NCBI RefSeq assembly: GCF_000758585.1
Contig: NZ_CP009281.1
Coordinates: 5,394,001 to 5,458,000 of the forward strand
DNA from: Paenibacillus sp. FSL R5-0345
Lineage (GTDB): Bacteria; Bacillota; Bacilli; Paenibacillales; Paenibacillaceae
Reading direction: 5' to 3'
DNA length: 64,000 nt
A program made the translations under genes and the position numbers. This document shows, one piece after another, positions 61,859 through 64,000 of the stretch (position 1 is the first letter of the stretch; the number at the start of each line of letters is the position of its first letter). The notes beneath the pieces were generated by a model. The model ran no database searches. It was not told the origin of the DNA and worked only from the letters and a program-made list of their open reading frames with translations.

Positions 61859-62467
61859 ATGGCTGATGAAAAAATCGCAAAAATACCGTACAGTCTGAAC
61901 AGCAAGGCCGTCGCAGATGCGACCAAATTCTGGCTGAACAAGCGTGGAGTAACTCTGGAGGAAATTGCGGAGCTCGTAATGTTTCTGCAACAGAAATACT
62001 ATCCGAATTTAACGATGGATGAATGTATCCATAATGTAGAGATGGTGCTTAGCAAGCGAGAAGTGCAGAATGCTGTGCTAACAGGTATTCAATTAGATGT
62101 ACTGGCAGAAGAGGGCAAGCTGTTCTCCCCCCTTCAGGATATGATCGAGAATGATGAGGGATTGTACGGCGTAGATGAGATTCTTGCCTTCTCTATCGTG
62201 AACGTATACGGCAGTATCGGATTTACGAACTATGGCTATGTAGACAAGCTGAAGCCTGGCGTTCTTAAACGGTTAAATGATAAAAGCACGGGACAGATCC
62301 ACACCTATCTCGACGACATCGTCGGAGCCGTGGCGGCAGCAGCCAGTAGCCGAATCGCACACCGCAAGCAAGCGGAGCGAGAAATTGAGCTTGAACTGCC
62401 TCATACACCGGAGGATCGTGAAGAAGCCGCTAGAAAACTTGCAGAATATGATGAAACTCCGGAGTGA
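61859..62467 (+). CDS. pgpA: Phosphatidylglycerophosphatase A-like protein
   Basis: 202 residues. The C-terminal part carries the PgpA block (SIGFTNYGYVDKLKPGVLKRLND followed by HTYLDDIVGAVAAAA, whose LDD-x6-A residues are typical) and an acidic pair in EGLYGVDEILAF. It resembles B. subtilis YutG. PgpA dephosphorylates phosphatidylglycerol phosphate at the membrane in phospholipid synthesis. GAGGTGA precedes the ATG by 6 bases. Single gene. Confidence 0.85.
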   Translation: MADEKIAKIPYSLNSKAVADATKFWLNKRGVTLEEIAELVMFLQQKYYPNLTMDECIHNVEMVLSKREVQNAVLTGIQLDVLAEEGKLFSPLQDMIENDEGLYGVDEILAFSIVNVYGSIGFTNYGYVDKLKPGVLKRLNDKSTGQIHTYLDDIVGAVAAAASSRIAHRKQAEREIELELPHTPEDREEAARKLAEYDETPE

Positions 62468-62525
62468 GGAGTTTCAGATGCACCAGAAGGTGAGTTTCTA
62501 ATACATCAAATGTAACTCTGAGGAA

Positions 62526-62578
62526 AAAGCGATTGTTTCACAAGCCCTGCGGGCTGCTGGGACAATCGCTTTTTTTTG
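62526..62578 (+). terminator. Terminator of pgpA
   Basis: AGCGATTGT / ACAATCGCT outer stem, inner GCCC / GGGC stem, and eight T residues. Confidence 0.9.
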
Positions 62579-62633
62579 ATGGGTTCTATGAATTCCTATA
62601 ATTTAATCACTACCAACATTTAGTTACTCAAAT

Positions 62634-62672
62634 ACAAAAAGAGCAGTCCTCACAAAGGAAGACTGCTCTTTA
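62634..62672 (-). terminator. Terminator of the metallo-hydrolase gene
   Basis: AAAGAGCAGTC / GACTGCTCTTT stem with TTTTT on the minus-strand side, 70 bases after the stop codon. Confidence 0.82.
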
Positions 62673-62741
62673 ACAGTGTTATACATCATCTGTTCCACGT
62701 CGATCTTGTAACATACTCTAACTGATATGCTCTTCAACACT

Positions 62742-63782
62742 TTAAGCTCCGTCGAACAAGAAACCGCCGTCTACCTCCAGCATCACCGCCCGCTCCCGGC
62801 GCACTAACTCCGCCAAATGCGCTAGGGTCTCACTCATCGCAAAGCGCATCTGGTGAACGGTGGTTACCCGGCTTCGAAACAGAACTTCGCACACCGCAAA
62901 CGCGCTTAGCGGACCGTTTGCAAGCAGGGCACCCGCTGTATCCAGCCGCTCCTCATGATGAGCGAGCAGGCTGTTCACCCGGTGCGCGAAGCCAGCGAAG
63001 GGCTCGCGATGCCCCGGGAATGCCATGCTGACCGGGTAGCTGCCCAGTTCCCGCAGCCCCTGAAGGAACGTCTGCAGCGGCTGGGGATCGCTGCCTGGCA
63101 GCAGGCTGACATTGGGCGAGATCTGCGGCAGCACAGCGTCCCCGCAGATCATAAGCCCGCTGTCAGCATGATACAGGCTCACATGCCCCGGTGCATGTCC
63201 GCCAGTAATAATGAGCTGCCATTTACGGCCGCCCATCTTGAAGGGCTCCGCCACATTGAAATAAGAAACGACAGGCTGCGGCTCCACCTGGGAATTAAAG
63301 CTTTCCAAGTGGGCCTTAATCCCGTTCGACCACTCATCTGTCATCCCATGCCGGATGAAATAAACCGGTAATATCTCATTGATGTCTTTGCTATTGTCTT
63401 TCCCTGCATTTTCCTCAGCGCCATTGCCTCGATCATCACCAAAGCCATCGCCCCACATCAATCTAGCCTCCGCATGGGCACGCTCCGTCATCCACACCTT
63501 ACAGCCACTCTGCGACTGCAGCCAGCCGGATAATCCATAATGATCGGGATGGTGATGCGTAACGACGATATCCCGTATATCCATCCACGACAAGTCCAGC
63601 TCCTGCAAAATCCCGAGCCAGCAATTCTCTGTATCCGGGCTGCGCGGACCCGGATCGATAATAGTCACTCTCCCATCTTCGTCCGAAAGAATATAGCTGT
63701 TCACTTGACGAAGAGGCGAGTCCATGGGTACCGAGACTTGGAGAATGTTCTTGTCCCATGAAGTAAGCTCTGCCTTAGACAT
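62742..63782 (-). CDS. MBL-fold metallo-hydrolase
   Basis: About 346 residues from an ATG with AAAGGTGGTGA upstream (a start 13 codons earlier, touching the preceding stop, is possible). The metal motif THHHPDHYG gives H76, H78, D80 and H81; further ligands lie in GHAPGHVSLYH (His), ICGDAVLP (Asp) and AFPGHREPF (His). The C-terminal winged-helix-like domain is of the LACTB2/glyoxalase-II-like class. Substrate unknown; cytoplasmic. Probably cotranscribed with the methyltransferase upstream. Confidence 0.9.
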   Translation of the reverse strand: MSKAELTSWDKNILQVSVPMDSPLRQVNSYILSDEDGRVTIIDPGPRSPDTENCWLGILQELDLSWMDIRDIVVTHHHPDHYGLSGWLQSQSGCKVWMTERAHAEARLMWGDGFGDDRGNGAEENAGKDNSKDINEILPVYFIRHGMTDEWSNGIKAHLESFNSQVEPQPVVSYFNVAEPFKMGGRKWQLIITGGHAPGHVSLYHADSGLMICGDAVLPQISPNVSLLPGSDPQPLQTFLQGLRELGSYPVSMAFPGHREPFAGFAHRVNSLLAHHEERLDTAGALLANGPLSAFAVCEVLFRSRVTTVHQMRFAMSETLAHLAELVRRERAVMLEVDGGFLFDGA

Positions 63783-63821
63783 GGAGCGTTCACCACCTTT
63801 AAATCTTTTTCCGGAAACCAT

Positions 63822-64000
63822 TTAGGGACGTGTTCCACCAAAGATCATCCGCGTGGACCTTTCTGCATCATAAACCTCATCTTCATAGCTGCCATGTACA
63901 GCTTCGAGCTGCAAGCCCGCTTTCTCAATCATTTCCTTGAACTCCTCCAGTGAATAAAGCTTCACACGCTCATGATATTGACGAGGCGTAGGGTCATTCT
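63822..64000 (-). CDS. Class I SAM-dependent methyltransferase, C-terminal part
   Basis: The last 59 codons of a gene that continues past the window edge, ending in TAA at 63822. The visible tail (PRQYHERVKLYSLEEF, KAGLQLEAVHGSYEDE, RMIFGGTRP) is typical of the end of small SAM-dependent methyltransferases. The catalytic domain is outside the window, so substrate is unknown. Confidence 0.75.
   Translation of the reverse strand, partial: NDPTPRQYHERVKLYSLEEFKEMIEKAGLQLEAVHGSYEDEVYDAERSTRMIFGGTRP

Overview
The window reads as chromosome of a Gram-positive, spore-forming, polysaccharide-degrading bacterium, most likely Paenibacillus. The grounds are moderate GC, strong AGGAGG-type ribosome binding sites, a T-box leader, a gerM-rph-rdgB block, collagen-like spore-surface proteins, S-layer homology (SLH) domains, YesM/YesN-type two-component proteins and many intracellular glycoside hydrolases and phosphorylases. 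No phage, insertion sequence, CRISPR array or rRNA was seen; one tRNA is present.

Layout. 1-9.6 kb: glucuronate and hemicellulose use. uxuB (cut by the window edge) and uxuA diverge from a GntR regulator across two perfect palindromic operators. Next come a GH2 enzyme and a GH67 alpha-glucuronidase, diverging from an AraC regulator. GH67 releases (methyl)glucuronate that UxuB and UxuA take towards KDG. 9.8-12.4 kb: an ABC-2 exporter with its TetR regulator and a palindromic operator. 12.5-15.8 kb: a SWIM/SNF2 helicase. 15.9-21.0 kb: three genes sharing one N-terminal head module, two with long Gly-X-Thr collagen tracts and one a free head, with a shared promoter-like element. 21.3-23.4 kb: a T-box-controlled arginyl-tRNA synthetase. 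23.5-32.3 kb: a LacI regulator, esterase, GH3 and large GH94 phosphorylase, best explained as intracellular beta-1,2-glucooligosaccharide use, with a divergent serine hydrolase. 32.4-33.1 kb: intergenic repeats and a 132-bp tandem array fused to the 3' end of tRNA-Arg(TCT). 33.3-36.6 kb: a small hypothetical protein, asparagine synthase and an aldo/keto reductase.

36.8-51.5 kb: a co-oriented carbohydrate locus. It holds two permeases, a GH65 phosphorylase, beta-phosphoglucomutase, a sensor kinase, an AraC-type response regulator, a binding lipoprotein and a 1,617-residue secreted SLH protein whose catalytic region I cannot place in a family. The same pair of 20-bp-spaced direct repeats lies just upstream of the promoters of both the permease operon and the binding-protein gene. 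This makes it a probable two-component regulon joining a cell-surface enzyme, import and phosphorolysis. It and the three-gene spore-surface locus are my best candidates for undescribed biology.

51.7-64 kb: a DUF985 cupin, an NfeD/stomatin pair, two tandem modular GH18 chitinases, the rdgB-rph-gerM block, a PgpA-like protein, a metallo-beta-lactamase-fold hydrolase and the end of a methyltransferase gene.
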